A stretch of 64,000 bases of DNA from Sweltsa coloradensis. Lineage: Eukaryota; Arthropoda; Insecta; Plecoptera; Chloroperlidae. Made by a program: the position numbers and the translations under genes. The stretch is taken from NCBI GenBank assembly GCA_024449915.1, contig JAMZAV010001722.1, forward strand, positions 50,442 through 114,441, written 5' to 3'. Within the stretch, counting starts at the first letter, position 1, and each line of letters opens with the position of its first letter. A model generated the notes under the pieces. That model was given only the letters and a program-made list of their open reading frames with translations. It was not told the origin of the DNA and did no database searches. Of the stretch, positions 21,910 through 34,229 are shown piece by piece.

Positions 21910-24900
21910 TTGGCAACTAAATGCTAAATGCATTTTGGATAATTTTTTGTCAAGTAAGGAGATAACAGTTCTTACAGCGAATAATATGGTGATGTTTTAG
22001 TTTAATTCTTGTTCTTGTTCACATTATTGGGAATTCATGGAAATGGCTCCTTCATCCAAACTGACAAACACTCGTTTGGATTTTTATACCTTGGATTTTT
22101 TTATGATTATATGGTGTATTATGTTTATCTTCAATTGCATCTAAAAATATGCTATGCAATTAAAATCCCGTGAAAGATTGACATATTTTAATAACGCATG
22201 GGCTATTTGGTATCCTCAGATACATTTTAGAAAGCTATGCAATTAAGCGTTAATTATTTTAATGACAAATATATAAATCTTGTCAAGTATTTGTCAACAC
22301 ATAATTTTGATCAATGGACCTTGGTCATTTTGGTACCACTACCATGTTTATTTTCAAATGATTTGTTGTGCATACAATTAGTAGGCTTTCGGTCGGTAGC
22401 ATGCACTTTTTAAACAGTTCGTACGATTATGGAAAGTTGAAGAAGGGTAAATAATGTTGCTATGTTCCGCATTGTCCGCTCCAGACAATGGGACAGTGAA
22501 AGCAATGATAAGACGCATACGACTTCAGGTCTTCGCTCTTCGTGAGCATAACACATGTGTTACGTGTAGTTTCTGTTTTGTGCTTAGACCAGATAGAAGT
22601 GAGAGATTAGCTCAATATGACCAGGAAAGAGTCACAAATTTAGGTGAAGTTTTATGCACTACGTGTATTATACATCTTGGCATTGCAATATGTAAAAATA
22701 CGTAAATTTTGAATTTAAGGTTTTATGATGCGAAAGCAGTGAACATATATTTTTAAGCTCTACAAATGGGTTTCTTTTATACATTGAGGAGCAGCTTAAC
22801 ATTGCACATACATTTTAAGTAACTAAATATATTGTTTTAATTCTTTATTTTGCGAAGTATAAGTAGGAAAACAAAAATTGATGCTGAAACATGTTAAATT
22901 TGAACAAAATTAATAAAATAAATCTTAATTTTCAAAATTAAACTGCTATAATTATTAACTTCTAGCATTATGTAATTCGATATTGTATGTGCCCACATGG
23001 AGATTATGAATATGTATTTGTGTTTGCTGGAAGTCTGTTATGCATGAAGTATAATGTAGAGTTTATTTAATAGTATAGATATGAGTTATATTAATTTCAC
23101 AGCACATTATTGACGCACATAAATAATTTTAATAAAAAATAACTATGTTAAATGACAATTATCGCGACGCTCTTCCTAGAAAGCTTGAAACTCTGCATTA
23201 CTTGAGCGTGACGTTCTTGCGAACACAAATACCGTTGTGAGATCAGCACAAAATGAGACCTATTCTCTGTTAATGTGTGAGCATGTTTTATAAGCACATC
23301 TGCTACAGCATAAAACCAATTCAAACGATCAACTTAGTACAGTTTGCTTAGCATTAGTTACAGTGAATTATCCGCATGTTTTCATATCTTTTGCTTCAAA
23401 GAACTGATTACTTTTCTTGCATGGTTATTCCAGGAATGTTTCGTAAATATAATTCAATGTATCATAAACGTATATGATATTTAAATGCATAATTAAACTC
23501 TATATTATTAGTTATTTTCCATTTCAAACACGGATCGTATCCACGTGGCTAGGCCAACTTAAGCTTAGTACTAGCATGTTTTTTTTGTTTTTTTTTAGAT
23601 CTTCTGGTGATTGGCATGCGTTGTCTAATATGGTCTAAAAATGTTCGGACAGAAAACAATTTTTCAAAATTTTGGAAAGTCTTAAGACGATTAAACAAGT
23701 ATAACACCTATCATTCACACTCACACTACCTCTTCGCTTTCACTCACTCCTCCACTCACACCCATACACATTAAAACTCACATTTAGTGACTATTAATCA
23801 GTTCAAGTTTATTTAAATCATGTTTTTGAACATCAAAGTAATATTTTTATAGTATTTAACAGCAATTTTTCGACCTTTTTGACTGAGTTTTCGAACCTCA
23901 ACTATTCAAACCTTGGAAAGGGGACGAAATATCACTATAAAATATATTTAAAAATTACAGTGTTATTCAAAATCAATTTCATTTGAATATAATATACCTG
24001 TCTTCTAGTTTATTTGATATTGTTTTTATTTTATTTATTTATTTATTCATTATTTAACGTCTACCCTATTCAGTTATAAAAAACTGATTTACAAAGGAGG
24101 ACAACTAAATAAATCTAATTACATAAATGCAGACACAACAATGAACTTTGAAATAGTAATATTACAACAATGCATTAAATACTCAACAAATTTGATAACA
24201 AATAAAAAATTAAAAAAAAATAAAAAAGTTTGTTAAACATTATTGTAGTCTTAACTTCTATTGGGTAATGCGGTTGGCACACACACATTGTGTTCGGGTC
24301 TGTGGCCTGTTCTGGCAATCATGACATTTGTAACTGTTCATGTACATTACAATTGTTTGAATAAATAATTCAAAGTTTTAATAAGAGTCAAGATCAAGAA
24401 CATAAATAATCTAATTTCAAGATGTAATTGTGGTGCTAACAATATTGGGTTTCGAACCAGACGTCAGTTCTGATTCCGATGCTATCTCCGAACTATGGGT
24501 TTAGGTTCGGGTATGTCCGCCTGTGCTCGTGTGTTCTCGCCTGGCGGGAGACCGACTCATCATTGTTGTGTGGTGTTGGCGAACAACAATCAACTCGTAA
24601 CTATCTTAATCGATTTGTAATCGTTTTGAGAGGCGTTTAGAATATTATCGAGTTTTGAGTGCGGGTATAAAGTGTATCTGACTCTGTCATCTCACGACGA
24701 GGCAGGCTACGTGTTAATACTGAGGGGTGGAAGGGGGGGGGGGACATTCCTAGGGCAAACACGGTCACTAGTGTGCAAACTCCAGCGCTAAGACTGATGC
24801 AACGTATTCTCTACGTATCTGCAAACGAGCTTCATTTGCTCCTAATCTTGGGTGTAGCAACGTGGATCTCTTTTTAGAAACTTTTATAGGAACGCGTTTT

Positions 24901-24945
24901 TTTTTTCAACATAAAGATCTTGAAAAAATATGTATAAATTTCTTT
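21910..24945. other. Presumed long intron: anonymous AT-rich DNA
   Basis: No exon recognised. At 24028-24090 there is one copy of a short dispersed family, (TATT)n followed by TTTAACGTCTACCCTATTCAG. Its relatives are at 47265-47345 and 56820-56880 (plus) and at 60257-60320 (minus). A G-rich run occurs near 24733. Confidence 0.5.
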
Positions 24946-24954
24946 ATGTTATTA

Positions 24955-25015
24955 ATCGGGAAACACTCCCGTATGTGTAGTTGTTAATATTTAATTTCTG
25001 GATTGTATTAAATAT
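24955..25015. mobile_element. SINE-A remnant, tail-to-body inverted composite
   Basis: A minus-strand tail (CGGGAAACACTCCCG, TTGTTAATATTTA) runs directly into a plus-strand body (TTCTGGATTGTATTAAATATT), with both heads missing. Confidence 0.6.
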
Positions 25016-25286
25016 TTAAAGAACGGTTACTTTCGTGAGGCCTTAAAAGTTGTTATCAGTCTCCAAATCATGGAATTTTACTGTTGAAAAAAGAAAAAAT
25101 TACACTTTTATTTCTTGTCTACTTTTTAGTCTTTTATTTACACTTTAGTATAAAACAACTTTTTTCCAAATAGAAATGGTTACGTAACTAACAAAATCTC
25201 ACTGCGTCTAACATATTCAAGTGCTGTTACAGACACACACAGACACACACATTCACAAGTAACGACTGAAAACAACATTGGAAAAC

Positions 25287-25345
25287 ATTTCAGTCAGGTT
25301 TGTCGGTTGCGGGCACCGAACCCGAAACCATCGAGTATAGCCGAA
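25287..25345 (-). mobile_element. SINE-B head fragment
   Basis: TTCAGTCAGG-TTG-CGG-T followed by ACCGAACCCGAAACCATCGAG resembles the inverted SINE-B head with substitutions. Confidence 0.45.
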
Positions 25346-25349
25346 ATCT

Positions 25350-26170
25350 CCCGAATCAATATTGTACGTTACGTTTGATTCACTCTGTCGGTAATAGAAA
25401 AACTCTTCGGTATTTTCTTACATACTTCGACATACATAAAAGTAAAAACACATTTAATTAATAAACGACCGCACTATCACACTTGACTTTCATCGCTATA
25501 ATTACGCAAAATAATTATAGTCAACATCAAGAGACAGCTCCGTACCCTATCATCACCCTATCATATTAATAACTATCACAATCAATTTTACGCTGACTAA
25601 TCAATATGTAATAAATTTATTTTAATTGGCAAGAAACATACTTTAAATTTTTATTTTCTTGTTTGAGTTATTTTATACCGGTTGAAACTTGCAATCAACC
25701 TATCCTGCTATTAAAAGCCATTAATAAGTGTTTGTATACAGCCAGTTATGCGTTTTATTATATTCATTAGCGAATTAATTTTTATTCAATTGCATTTTAC
25801 TAATTAAAGAAAATCACTGATACCTGTCTATGCGTGCAAGTCTGTTATAAATATCCAGCCGACTACAAGGGAGTAGCTAGATTTTTTCTGTAAACTTTAA
25901 ATTAATTGAAAGCAAACTTAACGGCTAAGCAATCTAGTTCAAAGGGCTATAAAATCAACTCGAAGTTATTTATGGGGAATGTGTATTATAACTTAGCCGG
26001 TTTTGAGCGGACAATAAAGCTAAAGTCGCTGTTTATTAGGTCAGCAGATTAGAGGATGATTTCGCAAAGTTCTCTGGGAGATAATACTTTATTTAGCGCT
26101 TTTGTTGTTGACTTGATTGAAGGTCAAGAATGTTATATTCACGATCTTGAGATATTAATTGAAAACCGTG
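25350..26170. other. Anonymous AT-rich DNA
   Basis: No gene, RNA or defined repeat was recognised. Confidence 0.5.
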
Positions 26171-26175
26171 CATTC

Positions 26176-26636
26176 CCTGATAGTGTGCCCAGTAGAGACA
26201 CACTTATCTCTGATAGTGTGCCCAGTAGAGACACACTTATCCCTGATAGTGTGCCCAGTAGAGACACACTTATCCCTGATAGTGTGCCCAGTAGAGACAC
26301 ACTTATCCCTGATAGTGTGCCCAGTAGAGACACACTTATCCCTGATAGTGTGCCCAGTAGAGACACACTTATCCCTGATAGTGTGCCAGTAGAGACACAC
26401 TTATCCCTGATAGTGTGCCCAGTAGAGACACACTTATCCCTGATAGTGTGCCCAGTAGAGACACACTTATCCCTGATAGTGTGCCCAGTAGAGACAAACT
26501 TATCCCTGATAGTGTGCCCAGTAGAGACACACTTATCCCTGATAGTGTGCCCAGTAGAGACACACTTATCCCTGATAGTGTGCCCAGTAGAGACACACTT
26601 ATCCCTGATAGTGTGCCCAGTAGAAAGACACACTTA
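26176..26636. repeat. 33-bp minisatellite, about 14 copies
   Basis: Units of 33 bp beginning CCTGATAGTGTGCCCAG are nearly identical. One unit near 26385 has lost a single C, and the last units diverge. Because 33 is a multiple of three, long open frames exist on both strands; they are by-products. There are no variable spacers, so this is not a CRISPR. Confidence 0.97.
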
Positions 26637-26879
26637 GATCATCTACGAAGTTTGAACGTTTGAAATAGCTCATAGTGCGAGACTGAATTGGGAGGTTACA
26701 ATTAATAACCACTCCACAGAAAATCCTGACAAAAACTTTTTTAAGTTTTCTTTATTTTTAACGCGAATTAAACAGTCTTTGGACATCTTCTGTACAACTA
26801 AACATCCTAATTACCATAGAGTGTTATATTTATTTATTTAGTTACTATTTATGTATTAAAAAATATCCAATCAGAAAAG

Positions 26880-27240
26880 GTTTAATAATAACACCACAGG
26901 CCTTCAAATTCCAACTCGACACCTTCTCGCGGTTTGGCCCGTGAATAGGGGAGTTTCACTCCCTGAAACTAATGGCGAGCTCTGGGTCGTCGTCGGGGAA
27001 CCTCTTCCCTTTGACTACCTCCCCGACGGCGATGACAAAGACAACACGGACGGATGATGACACAGACGGAGACGACCACGACGTGGGGGAACCCCTGCCC
27101 TCCCCATACGCTTGTGGCTGGTTCTGACCAGCACAGGCCTGTCCACCCCTTGTCCCCCCGCGTCATCCCTTACGTCCCTCCCTTCGTCTCGATTAGCCAA
27201 GTTGCATAAATATGAGACGTAAAGCAATCCAATTAAAATA
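26880..27240 (+). mobile_element. GC-rich block with retroposon-like 3' end
   Basis: Sharply more GC-rich than its flanks. It ends CGTCTCGATTAGCCAAG, then ATGAGACGTAAAG and an A/T-rich tail, like the block at 19066. Frames of 65-70 codons inside are not recognised. Confidence 0.4.
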
Positions 27241-27442
27241 AATTCACCGCCTGGTCAAAACAAAACAAAACAAAGATTCCATTAAGTTTCACCATAATAT
27301 CTGTAACTGAATCATCAAACTACGTTTACCTGCAAGTCTCTTTCAAGATCTCAGTCTCAAAATTAAAAACAGTCAAAAGTGATGGGGAATATACATCTCT
27401 TTCAACAAAATTAGTATTAAAATAATGATAAATAAAATAAAT

Positions 27443-27570
27443 TCGAATTTAGAGTCTACCCACTTAATCACAGAACTTATTTTTAGTGTGGGAATTAAAT
27501 TCTAAGCAGACCCAACCCAACCCTGAAGGCGCCGACACCATCGATGAGCGAACAATCACCAACTAGAGAT
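27443..27570. repeat. Dispersed repeat family X, copy 1
   Basis: About 125 bp share blocks TTTAGAGTCTACC, CAGACC-A-CCAACCCTGA, CCGACACCATCGA and CCAACTAGAGA in the same order and orientation as 33020-33146. Identity of the element is unknown. Confidence 0.7.
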
Positions 27571-27574
27571 CGGC

Positions 27575-30090
27575 ATATTTAAGTTGGATACACCGTTTAA
27601 TCAAGCTACACACGATTCCACCCGCGGACAGTACCAGAATCATTTTCTCCGTCAATTCACTGCTTTTGAGCTTTAAAAAAAGAAAATTGACTTTAAATAT
27701 CATTGAAAACACTTAATAATATACTTAATAATCTAGTTAAGTCACCTGAAGAGGGTCAAACTGGTGAAATCTGATGTATTTCCCTCTACAATGTTATGAG
27801 GAATTACTTTTCGGTGTTCCCCACCCAAGACGCCTCCATCACAGAGAGTGGTGTGAAACTTCTCGCCTATCCGTGTTGGCCTGAGTCGCCTGACACTGAC
27901 AGCCTGATCGTTCCTAGCCCGTCCGTGCGATCCCATCACGTTGCTCGCTTTTATTAACATTATGACAGAAAACACTTTTCAATGTAAAGAACACTTAGCA
28001 TAAACAGACAGTTTGACACACGATTTGTGAGCATTAGGTGCAAGGAGGCCGGGATTGTGTTATGTTAACTATTCATCGAGTGTGCAGTGGAATACATGTC
28101 TTTGTACTGTGCTTTACGTAACGTATTACAATTTAGTTACATGGTCGAATCTTGTTTCATGTCTTTTATCAGTCTGTTGCGAATATGTTTAATGAAATCG
28201 TTTTTCTAATACCTAATATATTTTGTGAAGGTTCTGGTGTGAAAATATTTTGTCTAAACGGTAAAATATAATATAAATATGTATAATTATTATATTACCT
28301 GATATTTATAATAATCTTAGCTGTAAAAAGTGTATCTATAGAAGCATTTGCTATTCTACATGGACAATCTAAGTACATTAATTTGAATTATTTCTAACAT
28401 AGTATCTAGAAACAATATAATTAAGCCTATCCAAAAGTAAATTTAAAATTACGTCATTTAATCGATTTTTCATTAGCTTTAATTATAACCGCGTTTTTGT
28501 TAAATGCTAATGACTTTTTGAGTTAATATTACCTAAAGAAACTAAATAATAAATATTACATCCGATTGACATGTGTTCTTCTACATTGCTCATCAACAAA
28601 AGTGAGACATAATGTTTTTTTTGTGATCCTAGGGGTCCAGGAGATGAGGCTAGCCTCACCAAAAGGAGGGAGTCAATTTTAAACCAGGCATCAATAACAA
28701 ATTAAATCAACTTTTTTCAAATTTGAATTTGAACACTCCCTAACCCTGGTTTGTTTTAATAGGACACAAATAAATAAACCTAAAAATTCGTCATTTGGCC
28801 GAAGTCCACTTTTCAACTAGGTTTCACTCCGACAAAACTCGTTCTCACAGAAGTCGCATTCTTAATCTGAAATTCCTGACAACCATGGTCATGTAACAAG
28901 CAATGCATTCTATTTTTATCTCAGCTGAAAAGTTGTATCCGAGATATAAAAACAGTTTCCGATCTAATTACTCCAAGGTAATGATAAAAACGCACTCCTA
29001 CAACTCCAGCCAGTTTCTAGTCTTTCCTAGTCTATCTTTTGATTTGGTCCAATTACTGTGCACGTTTTGGCAGCAGCTCTCGTCCACGGCGATCCATATC
29101 TTTGCCTCCGTCTAGAGCGCTCCCCATGATACGGTTAACCTCTACCTGACCTACAGTGATGTAACATAATTGCTGCAAAAACAACTGAAATCAGATTAAA
29201 TTTATAATCAGTGCAAATATCTACCAATAAATCATAGCTGTGTTGTTTTTTCATCTTTGAGAAACTGGAAGCAGCGAAGTGCCAAGTTGTTTGTGTATAC
29301 TTGTTTTCTCGCCAATGTGCATTGTAACCATTTGTCTGTGCTTCGTTGCCGATTGAGTTAGCTAAATCAAAGGGAAAAGTGAGAATGTATTTAATTGAGT
29401 TGTCTACCCTTTTATATACTTTTATTTTTATTTTTCTTTGGAGTTGGCACAAGTGCAATCACAACGATGAAAACTTCACCTTTCTTCGGTATTTTTAAGG
29501 TCTTCCATATAATTATACAGTTTATATTGAACAACGAACGACCACGGGAACAACAAAGTAAGGAAGCGAAGATTCCAAATTATTAAGTGTCGAAAGGGTA
29601 CAAATAAAATCTCCGCGATTATTGACATCACTGAGTGTAGGTGCCGAGTTTACAGAAATTACCCTCTAGATCTACATCATCACAAAGGGACACAAAGGGT
29701 GACCAGAAATATTCTGCAAAACCTTGTTACTTATCTTGCAGATCGCATGTTAATTTCATACTCTTAACGTTCCATAGTAGACATCCACATTAGATGAACT
29801 AAAACTTTTAAAGACTTGAATATTTTTGCATCACGAGCAGTCATCAAGTTTTTGCTGCATACTCCCACTCCATACACATAAGCACAGCAATTTCCAATCC
29901 CACAACTTTCATTTAAAAAATCATTTTTTACAGATATGATATATCGTATTGATTTTCCCTCGATTTCTCATTTGAATACCACCGATGTTTATGATAATGA
30001 ACGTATATTTGTTTAGTAACGTCTACCATACAGAAGCTTTGCTTGCGAGGTAATGCAATTCAGAGGCACGTTTCGATTCTGAACACTGTA
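27575..30090. other. Anonymous AT-rich DNA
   Basis: No gene supported. At 28628-28670 there is GGGTCCAGGAG and GGCTAGCCTCACCAAAA, a motif string that recurs at 58397 and inverted near 44640. Confidence 0.5.
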
Positions 30091-30092
30091 AT

Positions 30093-30427
30093 CATTTGAG
30101 TCTGTGCAGGGCGGAATATTCTTACAGGCCGTGGAGACAGGGATATATAGTTCACTAGTTGCACAACACCTAGGGTCGAGCGCTGGCGACGCTCAATATC
30201 GTGTTTCATTTGAGTCTGTGCAGGGCGGAATATTCTTACAGACCGTGGAGACAGGGATATATAGTTCACTAGTTGCACAACACCTAGGGTCGAGCGCTGG
30301 CGACGCTCAATATCGTGTATCATTTGAGTCTGTGCAGGGCGGAATATTCTTACAGCCGTGGAGACAGGGATATAGTTCACTAGTTGCACAACACCTAGGG
30401 TTTGAGCGCTGGCGACGCTCAATATCG
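30093..30427. repeat. 114-bp minisatellite, three copies
   Basis: Units start at 30093, 30207 and 30321 with CATTTGAGTCTGTGCAGGGC. The third has small deletions. The multiple-of-three period produces 125-codon frames on both strands, which I regard as artefacts. Confidence 0.95.
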
Positions 30428-30429
30428 GT

Positions 30430-31650
30430 ATCACCATCTATGGGATCTCGTATATTTATACATTTGGATTCATGGATTTAGTATGATTCATTTGTCGTTC
30501 ATGCTGTTTAGGGTAATGTGATCTTTTGAACGCGGAAAAATATGTAATATATTATGTTGTTATATGTTGTCCATTTTCTAAGCAATCTTGTCTTTACTTA
30601 TTTGTAACAATACGATTATTGGTGCATCCTTCCCATGAATCATGTAGTCTTGGTATTGTTATACTCGTATTGTAAGTGGGGCTGAGGAGAGTCAACGTTT
30701 AAAAGTTTTAGCATCGAGTTGCGTTAAAGAGGCACAACATTTTTTTTCTTTACAAGGGGTTTAAATATATTTTTATGTTGCAATGTTTGAAGCAAACTTC
30801 GCTAGCGAAGGATGGCACTTTTAAATTTAAAAAATATGTTTTAATCATAGTTTTGGGGTACGATACTATACAAGCAACATTCGACAAAATTTCATTTCAA
30901 ATTAAGCCAATATTTTAAATATAGTTTAGCATACGAAGAACTTTTCAGTACTATCGTGATTTAGCATATTTCTTCGCTAAAATGTGCATCGATAATTATA
31001 CCCTACTCACGATCGATCTAATGTAAAAGTAGGCCTATAATAACTATTTATGTATTGATTCCTCGCCTGCTTCTGATCAAGGAAATATCATACGGTGCAA
31101 CTTTCAAAAACAATTCGCCGGCAGTGTTGCCAGAGTCACGATAACTTTAAGTGGACGGCGTATTCAACTAGGATTTGTTGTTATCTAGAGACTACAGCAC
31201 TTGTCTTCCGAAACATGTCGGCTTGAAGGCGAGACGGACCCGTTGAATGTGACTCAAGTTTTTACCTTACCTAGAGACGATTAGTCTAGCCTAGTCAATT
31301 AATAATATCGAAGGTTATAAAAACCAATACCTTTCATCTCCATTTTAAGTAAACGACACAGACAAATTCACAAGGAATTAACCTAAATGAATTTGAAAAA
31401 AGTGGTTTAATACCTCCTATCTCCATCGTTTTATTAACTTTTAATTTAAAGTAAGAGTTATTGCAGTAGATTTTATTGTTGTTACTTGGTTTTGTTGATT
31501 GAGATGGAAGGTATGTTACATAAACAGCACGGGCAAAGGAGTACACAAAATAGCGAGCGAAACTAATAAATCAATTGATTTTCAAAGAAGAGCACAAATA
31601 CAATCTTATCCAGTATTGAAGTCTGTTGTAGGATGTGTAGAAAACACTAT
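30430..31650. other. Anonymous AT-rich DNA
   Basis: No exon, RNA gene or defined repeat boundary was recognised. Confidence 0.5.
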
Positions 31651-31652
31651 AA

Positions 31653-31852
31653 TAACTAATATTTATACAATTCAGAAATTAAAAATAACCATCCCAACCC
31701 GGGTTCGAACTCGGGTCTCCCACTTACCAGATAGGCGTCTTAGAACAGTGGTGGACCCAGGTTCGAAGCTCGGTCGGGATGGTCTGATTGTATTAAATAT
31801 TAACAATTCCACCTACGGGATTGTTTCCCGATCTAACCAAATCGAGAAATAA
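31653..31852. mobile_element. Two SINE-A copies fused head to head
   Basis: The left half (31653-31743) is a minus-strand copy: body, then B box as GGGTTCGAACTCGGG, then TCTCCCAC. The right half (31748-31852) is plus-strand: GGTTCGAAGCTCGGTCGGGATGG, TTGTATTAAATATTAAC, then the complete tail CCACCTACGGGA--GTTTCCCG and CAAATCGAGAAA. The adjoining A-box ends are deleted. A transcript would fold into a hairpin. Confidence 0.75.
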
Positions 31853-31859
31853 AAATGAC

Positions 31860-33015
31860 TTTCTGAAAAGACTTGCCCCACCCTTATGGCCTCAAGGAAA
31901 AAACAAAAATATTCTGTATCTTCATTGTTGTAGGGCGATGTCAACGACGAATAAACGCAAACAAAATATCGAAACTCGTGCTCGTTTCTTATCGTGACAA
32001 ATGATAAACGCACAGACGGACGAACAGACAAGTAATCTATTTAATCATTTTATTTATTGGCCTCCTAAATCGGTTTATATAACATTATCATCCTTATAAT
32101 TTAACAAGAAAATTTCCCTTGCATTTACGAGTTGTCGCTTAAATTCAAAGAACAGTCAACTAATGTACTTAGAATGTAATAACATACTTTACAAATATTG
32201 CGTCTAATTTAAGCTCTAATCATACACTAGAAAGAAACGTTATAATCAGAGCTTAATAACTGCCTTTCTATTTTGCAGCATACAATCTTCTAGTTACACG
32301 TACATTACGATTCGAAATATAGCTCTGATAACTGTGTTATTGTTTAATAAGCTGGTTCAAACATTTACAACAGTCGATCAGTACAGTAGAATTTGGTTCT
32401 ACCAGTTTTCCCATAACGATTGCATAAAGACAATGCAGAAATGTATTAGAATGCACAAATGTCAGAATGCAATGTAAGAAAATGCAAGAAAATTAATTGG
32501 ACTTTGTCACGATTTTATAAATAATGGCTCCATTACGGCAGAACTCTTTAAAATCGTCATTAATGATTGTAAATAGTCCTTCTTAATGTTAATTTGAATA
32601 TACCAATTTAAATCATCTCGAGATTGGTCAATTAACGTGTTTTCTTTACTTAGCCTAATGATTGGCCTGCCAATATGTTTGTTTACCGATAGAGGTAGTG
32701 CAGAGATTACACTATAAACTGTGTGTCACGAGGTTTCTGGATCTATTTCAGCCAACTGACGATTTCTTTCAAGGGTTTAACTGTGAAGAGTATGAATAAT
32801 TCTGAGATTGAGTCTTATAGTCCTTGGGCATTCCTTCCCAGCTGTTACTCCATGTAGGCCTACCTAGTTAATAGAGTGTGGAGGAACTAATGTCCTTGAC
32901 ACTTGTGCAGTTCTCCTGAGACAAAAGTGATAAAAGTATTAAAAGTTAAGTTATACGGTGACGAAGTATCCAAACTAGAAAGCAAAGATTTTTCAATCAA
33001 CAGATTGACGGGAAA
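31860..33015. other. Anonymous AT-rich DNA
   Basis: Mostly featureless. GCACAGACGGACGAACAGACA at about 32010-32030 is the terminal motif of family C (see 51070). Confidence 0.45.
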
Positions 33016-33019
33016 AAAT

Positions 33020-33146
33020 CGTATTTAGAGTCTACCTACTCAGTCATAGAACTGATTTTCAGTGGGGGACATTACATTTAAAGCAGACCAAGCCAACCCT
33101 GATGGTACCGACACCATCGACGAGTGAACAATGACCAACTAGAGAA
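33020..33146. repeat. Dispersed repeat family X, copy 2
   Basis: Partner of 27443-27570, same orientation, with scattered substitutions and a few small indels. Confidence 0.7.
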
Positions 33147-33179
33147 AAACAAAAATCATCCTTTGAATATAAATTTATT

Positions 33180-33425
33180 GGTGGAGGTGCCGGGTTAAAA
33201 CTGCGCTTTGAGACCACCATTCAGGTGACAGCCATACCATACCCAGATCACAATAATTGTGACCAATGAATGTCAGTGAATGAAATTAATGTTTTTGGTA
33301 ATCAAATAATTGATCATCCTTGGTGAATAGCAAAGTCAACAAAAACGCGTGTAAATCGGAGGTAACTTTTTTTCGCGAGACTGGGCAAACACACAGTGGA
33401 AGGTCAGACGGACACACAGGGGAGC
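33180..33425 (+). repeat. Dispersed repeat family C, diverged copy
   Basis: Starts GGTGGAGGTGCCGGGT and ends near AATCGGAGGT, CGCGAGAC and CAGACGGACACACAGG, the same order as in the copy at 51070-51300. The middle is not conserved. Confidence 0.5.
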
Positions 33426-33691
33426 TAATAATAATTTAAAATAATTTCGAGAAAACTTTCATATCTTCATGATTTAAATCAATTTGATAATCAGGTTGTT
33501 TTGAGATTCTATTGTGTTAGTAAGAGTTCGAATGAGCAGGAAACCGGGCGCGACACGGGGTCACGCCAGCGCCCCGGGCCCCCTGTCTCTCGCCGATCAA
33601 GAGAACGGACGAGAATTAGCATACGCCATATCTAATCTAGTGGCCAGCCAGACACCTATGGAAATTGACACGTTAGTTGGTAGATGATTTC

Positions 33692-34226
33692 GGCTGATAG
33701 GCTTTGAGAGTTGTTAGGGTGATGAAGCCGCCTGTACCTGGTTAGTGTAGGTGAGGAGCTGTTGGCAGGTTGAAGACACCCTGGTTCAAACCCGGGCACA
33801 GACCCTGGCACAGAGCTGGGCAGGCTGATAGGCTTTGAGAGTTGTTAGGGTGATGAAGCCGCCTGTACCTGCAGTGCAATTCTGTAAAATAGTCGCTATG
33901 ATAGCGATAGCGATCACAGTTGATATGAAATATCAATCGTTATAAATTATCGTTATCGACCTGATTCTGTAAGGAAGTCGCTACGGCCGCCATTTATCGT
34001 ATCTTGATAGCATAGCATAGCGACTCCTTTTTCATTCTCGTTATCATAGCGATCGCTATCATTTTTTACAGAATCAGTTCGACACGCAAAATTGTCGCTA
34101 AAGTGCCGGATAACGATCGTTATCTTCCATAACGATCTTACAGAATCAGACCGCTGGTTAGTGTAGGTGAGGAGCTGTTGGCAGGTTGAAGACACCCTGG
34201 TTCAAACCCGGGCACAGACCCTGGTG
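33692..34226. repeat. 131-bp tandem repeat, second copy interrupted by a MITE
   Basis: Copy A occupies 33692-33822. Copy B starts at 33823 and is broken after 33871; it resumes at 34154 after a 282-bp insertion and ends near 34226. Both contain CCTGGTTCAAACCCGGGC, which is tRNA B-box-like, so the repeat may itself descend from a tRNA-like element. Confidence 0.9.
33872..34153. mobile_element. Harbinger-like foldback MITE with 3-bp target duplication
   Basis: The element has inverted ends CAGTGCAATTCTGTAA and, at the right, TTACAGAATCAGACCG. The flanking CTG at 33869-33871 and 34154-34156 is present once in the uninterrupted copy A (GTACCTGGTTAGTG), so it is a true target-site duplication. 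A CWG-type 3-bp duplication fits PIF/Harbinger elements. Inside, CTGATTCTGTAA at 33961 and TTACAGAATCAG at 34066 form a second perfect inverted pair (about 33961-34077), suggesting a nested relative. The interior is full of ATAGCGATCGCTAT-like palindromes. No transposase is encoded. Confidence 0.8.
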
Positions 34227-34229
34227 CAT

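Noticed and set aside
21699..21920. 73-codon frame downstream of the microexon
   Set aside because: Lies within the foldback MITE.
26176..26636. CRISPR-like regular repeats
   Set aside because: Units are contiguous without unique spacers and the genome is eukaryotic.
26056..26637. 193-codon frame with an 11-residue repeat
   Set aside because: It is produced by the 33-bp minisatellite, which leaves frames open on both strands; no homology or start context supports a protein.
30060..30481. 125-codon frames on both strands
   Set aside because: Explained by the 114-bp minisatellite whose period is a multiple of three.
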